DNA of 64,000 nt from Salvator merianae (GCA_003586115.2 QVOM02000073.1:29029298-29093297); one strand, 5' to 3'. Shown: positions 24,545 through 35,071, counted from the stretch's first letter. Translations and numbers: made by a program. Notes: a model not told the origin generated them from the sequence alone.

Positions 24545-25006
24545 TTACAATGATTTTTGCAGTTTGTATATGCCCCCTGGGATACTGCTCTCGAACCCGG
24601 GTATGGCTTTCATGTAGATAGCCTCATCCAGTGTTGAATACAAGTATGCTGTTTCAATATCGAAATGCCTTACTGTTAGTATGCTTTTGCAGGCTATAGC
24701 TAGGGCTAGTCTTATTGTTTCTACTTTACATGTAGGTGCATATATTTCCTGATAGCTGTCAGGGAATGTCTGTGAGAAACCCTGTGCAACTAATCTTGCC
24801 CTGAATAGACGTTCCCCATTTTTTAGTGTTTTTTTCTTCGAGACCCATCTACAGCCAACTGGCTTGGAATCTACTGGAGAACTAGCAGGAACAAACACCT
24901 TCAGATCTTGCAATGCTTTGAACTCTTTGTTCATAGCTTCCAGCCACATCTCCTTTTCTTCTTGTGGCATTTCATGGTTTCTTCTTATGAATAAGGCTCT
25001 ACCCAA
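24545..25006 (-). pseudogene. Copia reverse transcriptase, N-terminal half
   Basis: It contains 'KPVGCRWVSKKKTLKNGE', 'RARLVAQGFSQ', 'YAPTCKVETIRLALAIA' and 'HFDIETAYLYSTLDEAIYM', the fingers and palm motifs of copia RT up to motif A. The conserved 'DV(K)TAFLxG' position reads D-I-E-T-A-Y-L-Y, retaining the first catalytic aspartate. The upstream frame 24985-25239 is the linker rich in S, T and E that usually joins integrase to RT. Confidence 0.9.
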
Positions 25007-25235
25007 TTTTCCTCAGCTACTAAGGTGATTTGGAATCTTTTAGGTGGGATTCCCTTCGTGGTGCATTTGGATCTTTGTGGGATTGTACTTTCTTCTTCTC
25101 CTTCACTACTGCTGCGTGAAGTCTGAGTGTCACTGGTACCAGATTCTTTAAATTTTCTTTTCAGTGTTTTCACTTCTTCTTCCCGGTCAGTCTCAGGAGT
25201 ACTTGCAGCACCAGTCTGGTCTGTCCCATGAGTGC

Positions 25236-25455
25236 TCACTGCATTTGTTTGGTCAGACTCACTTCTGGAACTGGAGGTGGTAAAAACACCTCTTTATTGG
25301 AGTGGATTTTCTCCCATCCTGTGTGCCTTTCAAATCTGGCACTTCTGGATATCATTACCTTTCCATTTCCCAGATCAAATCGGTAGCCTTTGGTGTACAG
25401 TTCATATCCAATGAACCTCAGATGTAGCCATCTGTCCCCTCTCTTGGGTCTCTGC
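25236..25455 (-). pseudogene. Copia integrase C-terminal (GKGY-like) remnant, hAT-proximal
   Basis: Minus-strand reading just downstream of the hAT insertion gives 'KRGDRWLHLRFIGYELY' and 'GYRFDLGNGKVMISRSARF', the small post-catalytic domain that follows the integrase core in copia elements. A TGA stop (about 25236-25238) ends this frame; the next segment is in another frame, so there is at least one frameshift. Confidence 0.85.
25448..25455. repeat. hAT target duplication (left)
   Basis: GTCTCTGC, identical to 26399-26406. Confidence 0.95.
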
Positions 25456-26398
25456 TAGGGATGTGCACGAAATTTCGAAGCAACGAAATTTCGTACGAAT
25501 TTCGTTGCTTTGCAACATTCGCATCGAATGCGAAGTGCCCTCTCTATGGCGAAAGCGAATAGCGAAAGTCGCGGCCATTTTCGTCAATTTTCGTGACCTT
25601 TGCCACTCACCGCGAACGGCTATTTTCATCTCTTTTCGCTGTGAAAACTGCGATGCAATGAAGCTCGGTAGCTTCGTAGCATCAAGTCTCTGCCTCTAGA
25701 GGTGGAAATTGTAATGCATCACATTAGGAAAGACGGTATTTTTTTAACTCTTCGCCTGCCTCGCAGCGATCGCACCGCATGAGGATGAGAAACTCAGATG
25801 GCTAGGAGTTAATAAAATGTCTTTGATGGTGGTATATAGTTCTGCTTTTTGAAATGGAGGGCAAGACAAGGCATCATTTTGCTGCTGCTCGAAAGTAGGG
25901 AGGGAGGGCAAGACGAGGCATCATTTCGCTGCTGCTCGGAAGTAGGGAGTTATTTCATCCTGCGGCTGCCGCCAGTCTTCTAAATTACGCGCTGAGCTGA
26001 AGGCAATTGCTTCGCGCGTCGCTGACTAAGCCTGCCCGCCTCGTAGGCGAGGTAATAATTTCTATGCCCCAAACGATCAGCACGGACGGCAGACAGCGAC
26101 GAGTCGCGCCGATAAGTTAAAGGGACAGAAGTTAGCGTGCACGCGCGCACAGACATGAGTGTCGAAAAGGCATCGAAAATGACGAAAAATCAAAGCGAAA
26201 AAAAATCCTTCGCTTGCTTTCGCTTGCTTTCAATCTGCAGTGAGGAACCCCAAACGTGCCTTCGTTGCTTTGAATCCTGCTACAAACCGGCCGCCAGTAA
26301 AAAGTAAGCTCCGTGCAATTTTTCGTGCGAAAACGGAGCAACGAAGCTTCGATGCATTGCAAAACGAACAGAGAAAATTCCTTTCGTGCACATCCCTA
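25456..26398. mobile_element. Non-autonomous hAT-type element inside copia (943 bp)
   Basis: The ends TAGGGATGTGCACGAAA and its inverted partner TTTCGTGCACATCCCTA are flanked by a perfect 8-bp duplication, GTCTCTGC, as expected for the hAT superfamily. Near both ends are many short inverted 'cgaaa/tttcg' motifs, which may be transposase-binding repeats. A 48-bp unit is tandemly repeated near 25855-25955. No transposase is present. Removal of the element and one duplication copy leaves the copia frame continuous across the junction, so it landed in an element that was then intact at this point. Its ends match those of 52658-53795. Confidence 0.92.
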
Positions 26399-26406
26399 GT
26401 CTCTGC
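26399..26406. repeat. hAT target duplication (right)
   Basis: GTCTCTGC, the partner of 25448-25455. Confidence 0.95.
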
Positions 26407-27128
26407 TCCTTAGGGATGAGTACATAAGCATAGCTTCTGAACACTCGCAAGTAGCTCAGGTTAGACTTCTTCCCTAGGAACTTGTGATACGGAGTATCAT
26501 CCACAGTAGAAGACCACAGTCTATTGCATACATGAGCTGCTGTCATCATGGCTTCTGCCCAATATCTTTTGGACATTCCAGAATCCTGGATCATACGATC
26601 CATCATGGTCTGGATTATCCCAATTCTCCATTCCGCAATGCCATTTTCTGCAGATGAATAAGGATTAGACCTTCTGTGTATAATCCCTTTGTTCTTTAAC
26701 AATTCCTCTATTTTCTTATTCACAATTTCTCCACCTCTGTCACTTTGGAGCTTCTTCAGTTTTACCTCAGGATGCTGGGTCTCCATGAGATTTAACCACT
26801 CTAGGAACTTAGTGTATACCTCACTTTTGTCCTTCAAAATGTAAACAAATGTATATCTACTAAAGTCATCTACTAAAACAAAAGCATATTGTGCACCTCC
26901 TACACTTTTAGGATGTGGTCCTGACAAGTCTACATGCACCAATTCCAAGATGGAATTTGCCTGCCTGAAACTCTGTTTTGGGATAGGGTATCTCTTTAGT
27001 TTTGTTCTGCTACACACAGAGCAATCCAAGAAAGTATTGCATTTCTGCAACTTCATGTCACACATCTCAGCAGTTTCCTTCAAGGTATGAAAGCTAGCAT
27101 GAGACATTACATGGTGCCGATAATGCAA
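26399..27128 (-). pseudogene. Copia integrase, zinc-binding and catalytic core
   Basis: The N-terminal part has a His-rich start and 'CNTFLDCSVC' (CxxC), the end of the HHCC zinc-binding domain. The catalytic core follows: 'LVHVDLSGP' (first Asp), 'KLQSDRGGEI' (second Asp) and 'AENGIAEWR' (Glu; the usual following basic residue is W then R). It continues to 'YVLIPKEQR' and is cut there by the hAT insertion. The frame then reads 50 or so unrelated residues into the hAT element. The protein would have joined element DNA to the chromosome. Confidence 0.93.
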
Positions 27129-27155
27129 GCACTTAACTACCTAGACAATGTTCCA

Positions 27156-27617
27156 CTACATGATAACAGATATTGAAGCCTTATCACCTAGCACATACAA
27201 TCCATTTTGTTTGATACCCTTAGCACAAACATCCCCATTACTATCTGTAATTAGGCATTCATTCCCTTGAAAAGAAACTTTGAAACCATCATTGGTGAGT
27301 TTTGCCACACTCAACAGACAATATTCCAGCTTATAATGGCAACGAACAGTACATACATATTCTGAATGTGACTGTTCTGTAGATGTTGCATGCTCCTTCT
27401 CCCCTCCACAGCTGAGTGTTTTCCTAGATACCCACTCATTCAGTTTTTGTGTGAGAAAAGGAAGGGTTAGCTGACTCTCTGGAAGTCCTTGAAGACCATC
27501 AATTAATGGATCAAACTGAGAGTTAAAGGAGGAAAGCAAAATGTACCCTTTCAGCAGCTCGGTAATGTGCAAACCTCTATCTCCAAGGTCAGCAAACAAA
27601 GACATGATAGTCCACAA
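27156..27617 (-). pseudogene. Copia gag C-part fused to late protease region by deletion
   Basis: The first 75 or so residues resemble the second half of copia gag ('LLSSFNSQFDPLIDGLQGLP', 'LTLPFLTQKLNEW'). The text then changes to 'YKLEYCLLSVAKLTNDGFKV', which normally lies after the protease active site and before integrase. The CCHC zinc knuckle and the protease Asp-Ser/Thr-Gly motif are missing between them, near 27380. The simplest reading is an internal deletion of several hundred bases. The element could not process its own polyprotein. Confidence 0.85.
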
Positions 27618-27653
27618 ATGTTCCTCCAGACTTTCTAGGCTGCATCCTTGCTT

Positions 27654-27992
27654 CTACTTACACGAAAACAGCTTTCTGGTGAGAACCATTTTTGAGCTTG
27701 CAGAATCATTTTGATATACTGACTTCAAAGCGTCCCAACATTCTTTAGCAGTTTCTCTCCCTCTGAAATGAGTCAATTGGCTGTCTTCCACAGACAAAAC
27801 CGAGACTGCCTTCACTTTGGCATCTCTCTTCCGTCCATTGGCGTTGGCTGGGGGGTTCGTCAGGCAGTCAGCAAGGTCATCTCTAATCAAATGACTGTGG
27901 ACCTTTTCACACCAGGACAAATAATTTCTGCCATCCAACCTCTGGAAAGGCAAGCCTGCTGCTGCTCCTGCTGCAAACGCTATTCTGTGCAA
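27654..27992 (-). pseudogene. Copia gag N-terminal part
   Basis: Motifs include 'RLDGRNYLSWCEKVHSHLI' and 'ECWDALKSVYQ', typical of the UBN2-like gag domain of Ty1/copia elements. The frame opens at a TTG codon, so the true start is not established; an ATG may have been lost or lie upstream. It ends at a stop after 'KLFSCK', before the next gag piece. It would form the virus-like particle in which reverse transcription occurs. Confidence 0.88.
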
Positions 27993-28120
27993 GGCTCAAA
28001 GCACAAAGGTTATCACAGCCAAAAACAAAACTCCTGAGCAGTGAACCACAAAATTGCAAGCTATGTGGAATATCTTCATACTAAGATTACTCCCTGTGTA
28101 AACTGCACAAGGACAGCACT

Positions 28121-28135
28121 CCTTGGCCCATAACC
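28121..28135 (-). promoter_or_regulatory. Primer-binding site, initiator-Met tRNA anticodon region
   Basis: The minus strand right after the 5' LTR reads GGTTATGGGCCAAGG. This is complementary to the anticodon stem-loop region of initiator-Met tRNA, not to its 3' end. From memory of the Drosophila copia literature, that element also primes from a 5' half of this tRNA. One base differs from the expected complement. Confidence 0.8.
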
Positions 28136-28715
28136 TATTGCAGCCAGCAGATAGCAGTAACACAGAGAAGAAATCTAAAGCCCTTTTCTGCACTTGGCCT
28201 TATTCCGGATTATATCTCAGAATAGGGACCTGCCATCTGCATGCTAGTGCAGACTATGGCAGGCCTTGGGCAAGACCTTTCATAGTTTGTGCTAGCATGT
28301 GGATAGCAGGTCCCTGTTCTGAGATACAATCCACAATAAGGCCAAGTGCAGAAAGGGCCTAAATAACTAGCATTTCCAATATTCCACAGACAAAGCTTTG
28401 TAATATAGAAATCACACTTACATCAAGAGCATGTAAAAGGCAACTGTGATTTATTCCAGTACAGCATGCAGGTACGAACAGCATTCCTTCACCATCATAC
28501 CCCAACAACAACTAACCAAGCAAGCAGTATTATATACATATATACATCCAATCATTGCTTTTGGATAATTTAGGTCAACTAATAACTTAATTGGTCTTGA
28601 CCTTTTCAGCACCTGGATATTCTCGTTATGTAAGCATGACTTTGCAGTTCCTCCTTTTTGCAAATCTTAAAGTGCCTTGTGTTCAAGACATTAAACCTTG
28701 TTTCACATATCAACA
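28136..28715 (-). repeat. Copia 5' LTR carrying a MITE (396 bp plus 184 bp)
   Basis: The same as the 3' LTR apart from point changes and the insertion at 28179-28359. The inner end reads TATTG on the plus strand where the other LTR has TGTTG, so the terminal CA of this LTR is mutated. Confidence 0.95.
28179..28359. mobile_element. 181-bp hairpin MITE inside the copia LTR
   Basis: The ends 'gcccttttctgcacttggcc' and 'ggccaagtgcagaaagggc' are inverted. The other LTR has the uninterrupted site 'gaaatctaaataactag', so the target duplication can be read directly: TAA flanking (28176-28178, 28360-28362), or CTAAA if the element is counted from GCCC to GGGC. It is a relative of 779-960. Non-coding. 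Confidence 0.92.
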
Positions 28716-28720
28716 GAATG

Positions 28721-29013
28721 CACCCTCTATGAGGGTTGATAGACTCCCCTATTCCTTCTTGTGGGCAACACCTAGCTGGGAGGAAAGATGTTAAGCCCAA
28801 GAAACTTGGGTCAACTGATACATGGCAAGTAAAAGAGAAGAATGGCAAAGGAGAGAAAGCAGGAAAGAAGGATGACAAGTTGTAGATGAGGTTTTGGAAG
28901 TCAACTTTACAAAGACCCCAGTAGCAGACACCCCAAACTGAAGAGAAAGAAACAAAGACATTCACTTAGACATACACATACCTGTAAATGTTTTGGAGAG
29001 GATAAAGGCACTG
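28721..29013. other. Unique intergenic DNA
   Basis: Nothing recognised. The minus frame at 28606-28965 runs into the LTR and has no motif. Confidence 0.5.
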
Positions 29014-29400
29014 GGGGCCTGTTCACACTTGCCAGTGTAGAATGGTAAAATTGCACCATTCTATGCTGGAACAGACCCAGCGGTGTGACAACCATCCGTA
29101 CTGTGAAGCCTGGAATAGCGCAGAACTGGGCTTCCAGTACTAGCAGTTCAGATGCTGGCCCAACTGCCATGACAGTGGCCACAGAAATGTCCAGCCACTG
29201 CCATGGCAACTGGGAATGCTCCACACAATTGTGCAGCCACAGCCGCACTGCACCATACCACGGCCTGCAGTGTTCACATCCAGAAGCAGATGTGAATACT
29301 GCTGACTGGGAGTAGTTCAGCTGCTCCTGGTCAAGCTGTGGACAGCAATTTAGGTGTGGTGAGCACCTAGGTGATTATTAACAACAAACTGTGAACAGGC
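29014..29400. mobile_element. GGGCC-family DNA element (about 387 bp)
   Basis: The ends GGGGCCTGTTCACACTT and AACTGTGAACAGGC are inverted. A subterminal palindrome of 'tagaatggta'-type lies near 29038-29068. The interior carries the 'ccactgccatggcaac' motif shared with 59565-59980. No clear target duplication; non-coding. Confidence 0.65.
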
Positions 29401-30008
29401 ACTGACTTTGAAGAGGTGTTTCTCTCTCTCTCTTTCTCTCTCTCTGTGAATGTTGCTGTTTGAGGTGGCATCTTCATGTCATGTTTAGCAGTGAAAATGA
29501 ACAGCACAATTTTGCACTCGACTTCACCTTTCTATTCCTTTTCACTTGCCCTGTTTGTTTTTCACATTAGGCCACTGCTCTCTGAAGTAGAACTATTGTA
29601 ATTGCCACAGTTTAGACAGCTTCTTGGAGTGGTATTGTGTGTAGACTTACACTCAGAGATCTTCTCCATCCAGTGGATAGGTGGCCAGCAGGTTAGAAGA
29701 ATAGGTGAGCTAGCCAGTGAACCAGGCAGACAGTCAGAGAGGCACAAACAAAATTACCACTGACTGGGGAAACTCAGAAAGCCTCTGTTCTTGTAGCTCA
29801 GTGCCAGTACCAAGGATACATTTATTTTCTTTGCTGTTCCTGAAAAGTGAGAAGGAAGAGGGAAAGGAGAAAGGAAATGCCCACAGGTTGATTTGAGGAT
29901 TAGGTGGGGGGGGGGTTGCTTTTTTGGCGGAGAAGTTACTTTAAGGGCATGAAAGACAATACTATTGTGAATGCCACTCCAAAGTCTTAAGCTGTTAGGC
30001 AAAACACT
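29401..30008. other. Intergenic DNA with (TC)n and poly-G runs
   Basis: A TC-rich run at about 29420-29446 and a G run at about 29905-29914. No gene recognised. Confidence 0.5.
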
Positions 30009-30013
30009 CTGAG

Positions 30014-31035
30014 GCTGCGTTCCGACAGGGCATTTAATCAGTTTACAGCCTGTCTTCAGTTCCCGCTGTCCCGACAGGATCTTGCCGTTCCGTAATTTTT
30101 ATGGATTAAATAGGCTAAATCCGGATTACTTTGTCTTCGGATTTAATGAACTCTCAAGCCGTTCCAGATCGCTACCGCGCTTTACTTTGTGCTGTGGGCA
30201 CGGGGAAAGCGATTATTTGAGAGGGACCGTACTGTTTTGGGGGGCGTGCAGAGGGAGGGATCCCCATTTTGTGCTGTCCAATGACAGACTTTGTGGGTGG
30301 CCAGGAAGCACATTAGTTTCCTCTGCCTCCATTATCCCCCTTTCCCTCGCTGCCAGGGGAAAAGAAATCATCCTCCTTCTTCGCTAAGCTGTGGTCCTGC
30401 CAGGAAGAAATTAAAGGCTTTCTCCACTTCCGTCTGCTCTTTAAAGGAAAAAATAAACTGCGCCTGTTTGGAGTTTTGCCTGGTCAGCACACAGTTAAAA
30501 ATAGTCGAGCCCCCCCACGTTCCCTCCCCACTTTTCCCCTTTGTTATGGACCTCTCCTGCTACTTTTAAATTGCACAGTTGCGCTAAAGTGAATCAGCAG
30601 GATAGCAGAACTGCACATTTCAAAAGCTTAGTTTGTTAAAGTTCATAGTTTTAAAGTGAACGTAGTTTTTAAGTTCTGCTTCGGTAAACAGAGGCTGCAG
30701 GGAGGAGCAAATGGCAAATGACTAGTAATACTGCCAAGTTAATCCATGTTCTGAGGCAGCAGTGGGGACATGCAGAGAGCGGAGCTTGACTTTCCCGCCC
30801 CTGTGACGTCAAGGTTTGAACATTGGGACTGCAGCCAATCGCTGACTGCATAGGGAGGAGAATTTGATGAGGGGTGGAGGCAGAAAGGGTACTGCCAAGC
30901 ACGGGAAATATCAGTGTGGGAACGAGCAAGTACGAATTTACTCCGTGTTAAATTGTAACTGTGGGAATGACCAGAAGACGAATTCACTGCATGTACTCTT
31001 CTATACGGATTACATTGACGATGTCCGACCACGGC
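30014..31035. mobile_element. Candidate CpG-containing DNA element (about 1.0 kb)
   Basis: The left end 'gctgcgttccgacagg' and the right end 'tgtccgaccacggc' are imperfect inverted repeats. Each side is flanked by CTGAG (30009-30013, 31036-31040). Its CpG content is higher than its surroundings. No coding capacity was recognised. Because the inverted repeat is imperfect, the alternative is a unique CpG-rich regulatory region that happens to be flanked by CTGAG. Confidence 0.45.
30794..30839 (+). promoter_or_regulatory. Promoter-like cluster: GC box, CRE, CCAAT
   Basis: Within 46 bases there are CCCGCCCC (30794-30801), a perfect TGACGTCA CRE palindrome (30804-30811) and CCAAT (30835-30839). 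No TATA box or downstream exon was identified. It could be the internal promoter of a mobile element, a promoter of an unannotated transcript, or chance in CpG-rich DNA. Confidence 0.35.
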
Positions 31036-31040
31036 CTGAG

Positions 31041-33083
31041 TTTTTTACCTTGTTTTACATTGCACTGGGAAGGAATACCCTTGGCCATCTGGGGATATGG
31101 ACGTTAATGAATGAAAGGCTGGGCTATAGAGGCCAATGGCAAAGACTGACTTTTGGCTAGAGATTCAGAAATAGAGTATGGCTAGCCAATGAACTGATGG
31201 TTTGTGCAGTATTAATAGTAATAATAATAATAATTGCTGAATTTCGATAGATGTGTAATAGCCAAGCTTCTATGGTTGCGTTACAAAGAAATACTGAAAG
31301 CATAGATTAAAATCTAAACTATACTAAAAGACATAAAGCATAGCATTATTATGTTCAGGCTGCATTTTCACTTTGCAACCATGATGTCTTGGTCAGGTCA
31401 GCTGGTCTCCAATGAGAGCAATGAAAACTGGCCTTGTTTAAGATGTCTTTGCTGGATAATGGAGACACAGTCTCAACGTTGTGTCTCAGTTTGCATCATA
31501 TCTTGTTGTCTTTTACAGGGATCCATTCCTCCCAAACTACCATTCTGATCAAAAGGTTTCAACTGTACAAGAAAAGGAGTAACCTCTCATGCTTTTCAAA
31601 TTTAGATTGTGAGCAGCACACCCCAAAGACATTGTTTTCTGCCTGTCTTCACCTAATTGTCACTTAAGTCCTCATCAAATTTATTTTTCAGCACTCCCAT
31701 TTTGTTATATATTTGGGATCCCCTTTTACAATTTACTACAAAAGCAAACAGTAGAAAGGCAGAACACTTTTAAAAAAACTTAGAGTATTTGGTATGAGCA
31801 GCACATTATATTCTGAAATAGGGCTGAGCAAAGCCATTTTATGCCATTGAGGAATCCTTCTTTAGCCATGTTTGACTTGAGAAGGAATCAAGACTGAAAG
31901 TGGTTGGGCATGGGGAAAAGTGAAAATAGCCACATAATGTTCTGGTATTAAGCCTTGCACACCAATCATTGTTCTGCCTCTCCCCCACAGATGAGCATTT
32001 GTGGTCTGTGGGCTTTCCTCTGAGTCAAACATAGGAACCCTCAAGTGGACAAAAAAACCAGCAACTGTTTTTGAGAAGCTGGAGTTGTCCCATTGGAGCC
32101 TCTTCGGAAGCCATTAGATTAGCCTGACCATTTGAGAGCCCTCCTGCATTTTATGGCTGCATACAACCCGTTAAGGCTGCAATTCAGATAATTGTTTGCT
32201 GGCTCATGTCAGTACAGCACCAGTTTTATTGGCTGTATTTGCAGTTAAACCAGGCTTACTGATGGCTTTTCAGAATAACATTCTGCTTTACCATATATAT
32301 ATTACTGTAAGAAAATTCCCTTCCTTTAAGAGGTGAATAACATCTGGGCCTTAGCATCTCTCCTTTCCTGCTGAATAGCCACCATGCAGCATAGATTCAG
32401 AATTAAAACTCTCCCCATAAGACCCATATCAAAGGAGTTGACTAACCTGAGGACTGCACTACAAAATAAGTCCCCACCCCCCAAAAAAAACCTTGCACAG
32501 GACACTTCCATTTTGCCACAGCAGAACTGTAATCACAGTTTGTTGGAAAGAGAGGAACTTAGCAAGAACAGATAAAGTTCACCTTTCAATCTGGAGCTGC
32601 CCCTCTAAAGGGGGAAAGTCTGCTGCTTAAGATTGTTTAAAAAGAAGAGCTGGAATCTCTTTAGCACAAAGCTATGGTACAATTGAGCAGCAGGGCTTTT
32701 CTTCTAGGACTGACAAATCAGTCCTCTGAGCTTTGTGATGAGTACTTCATCTCCAGTCAGATAATAAAAAGATTGTTGCCTAGACACAATCCCTGTAAAT
32801 GGAAAATTCTTACCTGGGAAAGTTTATGTTCCCTTCCCCTTCTTTCACAGAGCAAAATCATTTAACTTTCCTCACCCTGCATTGAAAACCATGCATTTGG
32901 CTTGGCATCAAACTGCTTAATCAAACAACCAGTTGCTTGTGTTCAATTTTAAAGCTGTCTGAAAATTAAAAATACATTTTTTTCCCATTAAAAAGCCAAT
33001 TTCAAGTGCAAAAACACAGCAATACAAACTGTTTGATCAAATTGTCCATGCTTGTGAGAAGGAGAATGGTTTGGTATGACAGG
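31041..33083. other. Unique AT-rich intergenic DNA
   Basis: An (AAT)n run lies at about 31212-31234. No gene was recognised; frames at 31351-31667 and 32384-32575 lack motifs. Confidence 0.55.
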
Positions 33084-33392
33084 GGGCCTTTTCACACTTT
33101 TCACTAGTGAACAACTGCAGGCGCACTAGTGAAGTGCATCCAGGCGTGAATGCTGTGCAGTGCAACTGCAGCTGCACAGTCATGTTGCATTCCTGGTCAC
33201 TGTGGCAGCGGCTGGAAGTTTCCCCAGCTGCTGTCATGGCATGGGCCACCAACATTCACACTGCAAATGCTGGAATTCCATTGTCGGGATGTTCCAGGCT
33301 TCGTAGTGCAAATGGCTTCCATGCTGCGAGAACTGTTCCACTGTGGAATGTTCACTTGCAATCATTCTGTGATGGAAAGTGTGGAAAGGTCT
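33084..33392. mobile_element. GGGCC-family DNA element (309 bp)
   Basis: The ends GGGCCTTTTCACACTTT and AAAGTGTGGAAAGGTCT are inverted, with 'ttcactagtgaa' as a subterminal palindrome. Non-coding; open frames inside are chance. Confidence 0.65.
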
Positions 33393-35067
33393 GAATTTCT
33401 GGATAGTCAAACAACTACATGTTTGATTTAAGGTGAATGGCTTTGAGAATTTGAGAACTGAAATATTGTGCACAATCCTACTTTTAATCACTAAAGAGGC
33501 AACTGACCTTAAATATGGCTTTCAAGGAGGATGCCAACAGGCCAGGTATAAACCTAATCATCTGTTTCCAACCAAGACTCTCTTTGAGGTATATTCATGA
33601 GTTCAAAGTGCAGAATGAATGCATTTTAAATTCAACACTGTCCTGACTATCTCCCTGTTTTACTAGATTGGCACTTCAAAGATTGCAAAATAGTTTGACA
33701 AAATCCAACTACTAAGCCAGGGACAAAGTGCTTTGCTTCCTACATGTTTCTTGCTGCACTATAAATATACACACAGCTCTGAACTGGGATGGTTCAGAAC
33801 CAAAACAAGGTTGGTTCCTGTTTCCTTTGAAAGTTCTCAGTATAGTAATTTATCAACCCCTGTAAGTGTTTTATTTGCACGTTTAGTCTGTTTGTGAATA
33901 GGAAAAAAAATGTTTAGTGCATTTTTTTAATTGTTATATGTTTATTTGCAACTTTCCTAATCACTTCTCCACTTTCCATCAGGAAGCATCCTCCTGCTGC
34001 TTTTTTAAAGTGCACATGCTTCTTATCTTTGTTGATTGGACAGTAAAGAAAGGAAGCGCCTTGGAGACCTTTTGCTGCTTCCATTCTCCACTGTTCCCAT
34101 CAGGTAGCTGTAAAAAGAAAACAGAAAAATTGCTTCCTGTTGGTAGGATGGAAGGAGTTATACAATACTTTGTGTAGTCTTCCCTTCTAATCACTGACCA
34201 GAATAAAGGAAAGCACCCTGCCTCTATTTCTTACAGCAGATCACTTTGTGTGTTTTTTTTTCTTTTCAATGCAAAATCAAATCAGTGTTCAGCGTGGATG
34301 AAGGGAGGAGAAGGCAGTTGAAATCCTTCACCTCTTTTCAGAATCTAGCTGATTTCTTCAAATTTCCCCTTGAAAAGCTGAAGGAGTTAGCTGGCTTCTG
34401 AAATAGAAGGAGAATTTCAGCTACTGATTTCACAGCCTTTTGAAATACAAAGGTGTAGAAATAAGTGTTTTGCTGGAGGGAGGGAGTGCAAGTGCAAAGA
34501 CAAAGAAATCAGCCTTTTGCTGGAAGAAAGGTAGCTAATCCTCAAAACCAATGATCCTTTTGCAACTATAATTTTCTATTTCAAAGATGCTCATTTGATT
34601 TATACTTCTCAGGGTGGCTAGTTGCCTCCAAAGTTTCCAGAAGTCTGAGGGGGGTGGTAAACATGCTGTGTTGAAATATGCCAAGTGTGTGACTGCAAAC
34701 TGAGCAAATTGTTACCAAGAGACCACTTCACTGGTTGGTCTTTGTATAGATAATCTTGTCAGGTGTCTCAAAGACTAAAGTAGTGAAGCTTGCAAGTTGT
34801 AAATTATAGTTATTTCAGACAGAGGGGAAGTCAATGTCAACACCTCTTTCTTAGGACAGTCTCTCATAGCAGGATCAGTAGATCAGAAGAAGGATGCCAT
34901 CAGGAACATAATTATTACAACCAAAATAAGTTATCCGGTTTCAAAAACCAATTTGAACGCCATAGTATGACTGATAGAGGAAACAGTTGGGAATACAAGT
35001 GTTATAACCAATCCGAGTATCTAGTTTCCAGCAATAAGCCAAAGAAACTAAAGTCTGCATTGGACAT
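33393..35067. other. Unique intergenic DNA
   Basis: No gene or repeat recognised. The frames at 33917-34177 and 34790-35071 have no family motif. Confidence 0.5.
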
Positions 35068-35071
35068 CTGA

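Larger units (their letters stand above)
23057..28715 (-). mobile_element. Ty1/copia LTR retrotransposon with nested insertions
   Basis: A complete element outline on the minus strand: a 3' LTR (23057-23452), a polypurine tract, RNase H, RT, integrase, gag, a primer-binding site and a 5' LTR (28136-28715). Both outer edges are flanked by the 5-bp duplication GAATG (23052-23056 and 28716-28720). Integrase lies before RT in the coding order, which is diagnostic of Ty1/copia rather than gypsy or retroviruses. Two later insertions sit inside: a hAT-type element (25456-26398) and a MITE (28179-28359). Without these the element is about 4.5 kb. The coding region is split by stops and frameshifts and lacks most of the gag zinc knuckle and protease, so it cannot move on its own. 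Copia elements are uncommon in vertebrate genomes. Confidence 0.95.

Noticed and set aside
23057..28715. Possible endogenous retrovirus
   Set aside because: Integrase lies before RT, there is no envelope gene, and the primer site and RNase H end are copia-type.
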